This document shows, in pieces, positions 62,398-64,000 of a stretch of 64,000 nt of DNA. Source of the stretch: CBDFFW01 sp965246945 (GTDB taxonomy: Bacteria; Pseudomonadota; Alphaproteobacteria; UBA11073); the NCBI GenBank assembly GCA_965246945.1, contig CBDFFW010000001.1, forward strand, positions 1,364,001 to 1,428,000, written 5' to 3'. How positions within the stretch are numbered: the first letter of the stretch is position 1; every line of letters begins with the position of its first letter. The notes beneath the pieces are model-generated. The model saw nothing but the letters and a program-made list of their open reading frames with translations, searched no databases and was not told the DNA's origin. The translations under genes were made by a program, and so were the position numbers.

Positions 62398-62871
62398 TTA
62401 TGCTGCCTGTTTGTGTTGATCTTGGGGAATGCGCAGTTGCTGACCAGGATAAATCGCATCTGGATCTTTCAACATTGGTTTATTCGCTTCAAAAATCTGC
62501 ATATAGGCATTGGCATTGCCATATTCTTCTTTGGCAATTTTCGACAATGTATCACCACTTTTCACTGTATAGAATTTAGGGATTTGCGTGGCAACTGGCG
62601 TTACCAATTTGCTTTCTACTTGCGAAATACCTTGGGTATTGCCGACGGCTAAAATGGCTTTTTCATAGGCTTCCTGCGATGCAGCATTGCCTTCAATCAC
62701 CGCTTTGCCATCTTGCACTGTTACTTTTGGCGCATCCACACCCAGGTTTAAACCGGCTAGTGTTTGCTGAATCTTGCTGGCCAGCGCTTCGCCGTTCAAG
62801 GCCGCCGCGCCATCATGGCCATTATCCAAAAATTTATGGCCGACATCTTTTAGAAAACTGAAAATGCTCAT
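62398..62871 (-). CDS. BON and LysM domain protein (Kbp/YgaU-like)
   Basis: A 157-residue protein with no signal peptide: N-terminal MSIFSFLKDVGHKFL, a BON domain (about 30-90, VTVQDGKAVIEGNAAS), and a LysM domain (about 100-150, YTVKSGDTLSKIAKEEYG to GQQLRIPQ). Same order and length as E. coli Kbp (YgaU), a cytoplasmic K+-binding protein. Precedes the FMN protein on the same strand. Confidence 0.9.
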   Translation of the reverse strand: MSIFSFLKDVGHKFLDNGHDGAAALNGEALASKIQQTLAGLNLGVDAPKVTVQDGKAVIEGNAASQEAYEKAILAVGNTQGISQVESKLVTPVATQIPKFYTVKSGDTLSKIAKEEYGNANAYMQIFEANKPMLKDPDAIYPGQQLRIPQDQHKQAA

Positions 62872-62965
62872 CTGTTTACGCTCCTGAAGATTTATATAGG
62901 TAAGAATTTTGTGCTGACCAGCATGCCTACATATTTTTTATGTTGGACAGTATTTAACAGATATT

Positions 62966-63994
62966 ATGGAAGAATTATACAGCGAAGCGGCGTTTAAAGC
63001 TGCCGCCAAGGCGGCTAAGCTGCGCTATGTGCATGATACTGAACCTGGTATCACCCGCACGAAAAAGGGCGATGAATATCATTACCATGCGCCCGATGGC
63101 GCGCGCGTGACGGTGGAAAGCGAGCTGGAACGCATCAACGCCCTCGGCATTCCGCCGGCTTATGATGAGGTGTGGATTTGCACGCGACCCAACGGCCATT
63201 TGCAGGCCACAGGGCGCGATGCCAAGCGGCGCAAGCAATACCGCTATCACCCCAAATGGCAAAGCGTGCGCAGCGAAACCAAATTCCAGCATATGGCCGA
63301 ATTTGGCGCCGCCCTGCCCGCTTTACGGACACGCATCACGACCGATATGGCCGCCCGCCAGCTGACGCGCGAACGCGTGTTGGCAACCATTGCTTATTTA
63401 ATGGATCATTGCTTCATCCGCATCGGTAACGCGCAATATGCTAAGGAGAATGAAAGTTATGGCCTCACCACCCTGCAGAAAGACCATGCCGAAGTGGCCG
63501 GCACCAAACTGACCTTCGCGTTCAAGGGCAAAAGCGGCAAGATGTGGAACGTGCAGCTGCGCGACCGCCGCGTGGCCAGCACCATCAAAAAACTCGAAGA
63601 TCTCGATGGGCAGGATTTGTTTCAGTATCTCGATGAAGCTGGAGTAAGCCACAAGGTGACGAGCGATGATGTCAACCGCTACCTGCAAGATATCGCCGCC
63701 GCACCTTTCACGGCCAAGGATTTCCGCACCTGGGCCGCAACTAGCAAAGCGATTGCCGCGCTCGCCGCCTGGGAATTTAACGAGACCAAAAAAGAACAGC
63801 AGGCGCATTTAAAAGCGACCGTGAAAGCCATCGCCGAGGAGCTCGGCCACACCCCCGCCATCTGCCGCAAATGCTACATCCACCCCCAAGTCATCGAACA
63901 CTTCACCACCGGCCAACTCCACACCTGGCACCGTACCCTCAAAGCCCCCGACCCCCACACCGCCGCCCTGGAATTCCTGGCCCAACTTTCTTAA
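62966..63994 (+). CDS. DNA topoisomerase IB (eukaryotic/poxvirus type)
   Basis: Type IB topoisomerase (342 residues), which relaxes supercoils through a 3'-phosphotyrosine. The N-terminal domain contains GIPPAYDEVWICTRPNGHLQ and RDAKRRKQYRYH. The catalytic domain contains RIGNAQYAKENESYGLTTL, KGKSGKMW, and the active-site Tyr in ICRKCYIHPQV near the C-terminus. Bacterial versions occur sporadically in proteobacteria. Third-base GC is visibly higher in the last part than in neighbours. The gene is complete and ends 6 bp before the window edge. Confidence 0.94.
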   Translation: MEELYSEAAFKAAAKAAKLRYVHDTEPGITRTKKGDEYHYHAPDGARVTVESELERINALGIPPAYDEVWICTRPNGHLQATGRDAKRRKQYRYHPKWQSVRSETKFQHMAEFGAALPALRTRITTDMAARQLTRERVLATIAYLMDHCFIRIGNAQYAKENESYGLTTLQKDHAEVAGTKLTFAFKGKSGKMWNVQLRDRRVASTIKKLEDLDGQDLFQYLDEAGVSHKVTSDDVNRYLQDIAAAPFTAKDFRTWAATSKAIAALAAWEFNETKKEQQAHLKATVKAIAEELGHTPAICRKCYIHPQVIEHFTTGQLHTWHRTLKAPDPHTAALEFLAQLS

Positions 63995-64000
63995 CTGTCA

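Overview
The window is chromosomal DNA from an alphaproteobacterium of moderate GC. Evidence for the group: an E1-beta pyruvate dehydrogenase subunit with a fused N-terminal lipoyl domain, a membrane-anchored CycM-type cytochrome c, the infA-maf pair, an ELM1-family protein, SdhE, MlaA/MlaC, and a receiver protein with a GPDRRRR linker. I cannot place it more finely. Several normally clustered genes stand alone here (atpC, pdhB, rpmI-rplT without infC, znuA without znuB/C), so gene order has been heavily rearranged.

Layout. 1-8.3 kb: tpiA (cut by the window edge), ppiD, lpdA, dnaJ with a coupled 58-residue membrane protein, atpC, a one-domain asparaginase homologue, pdhB. 8.3-9.1 kb: a decayed gene with three frame breaks. 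9.2-12.4 kb: rpsM-rpsK-rpoA-rplQ and rplY. 12.4-17.6 kb: a CHMI-type tautomerase, a HAD phosphatase, mfd, and rplT/rpmI on the opposite strand.

17.8-28 kb is the accessory part. It holds a winged-helix-like protein, an HExxH protein, and a three-gene unit behind two inverted Fur-box-like sites. That unit encodes a 1409-residue Ala/Gln-rich protein with a Cys-rich tail, a 373-residue protein with a similar Cys tail, and a peroxiredoxin-fold protein whose peroxidatic Cys is Asp. Then come tRNA-Thr, a phage-type lysis cassette (holin-like, Rz, overlapping Rz1) and a coiled-coil protein. The three-gene unit is the best candidate for an undescribed system.

28-49 kb is mostly housekeeping and envelope genes: argB, engB, a BamB-like lipoprotein, a PP2C-like phosphatase, rsmB, fcl, gmd, a Thr-Pro repeat lipoprotein, infA, maf, yidC, cycM, class I aldolase, a 46-residue lipoprotein, lptE, znuA behind a near-perfect Zur palindrome, clpS, a diguanylate cyclase, mlaA, mlaC, sdhE, purN, a purM broken by three frameshifts, and a bactofilin. 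49-64 kb: an orphan gene, lptB, a CADD-like enzyme (possible self-sacrificing p-aminobenzoate synthase), hsp20, tRNA-Asn, an ELM1 protein, a marR-RND-MFP-OMF efflux operon whose outer-membrane gene has an in-frame stop, a BaiN-type flavoprotein, a receiver protein with Glu at the phosphoacceptor site, an FMN-binding protein, a BON-LysM protein and topoisomerase IB.

Four intergenic palindromic elements are present. Two share a central hairpin whose stem differs by compensatory base pairs. Three damaged genes (8.3-9.1 kb, purM, the efflux OMF) amid otherwise clean reading frames suggest ongoing gene loss, unless they are local sequence errors.
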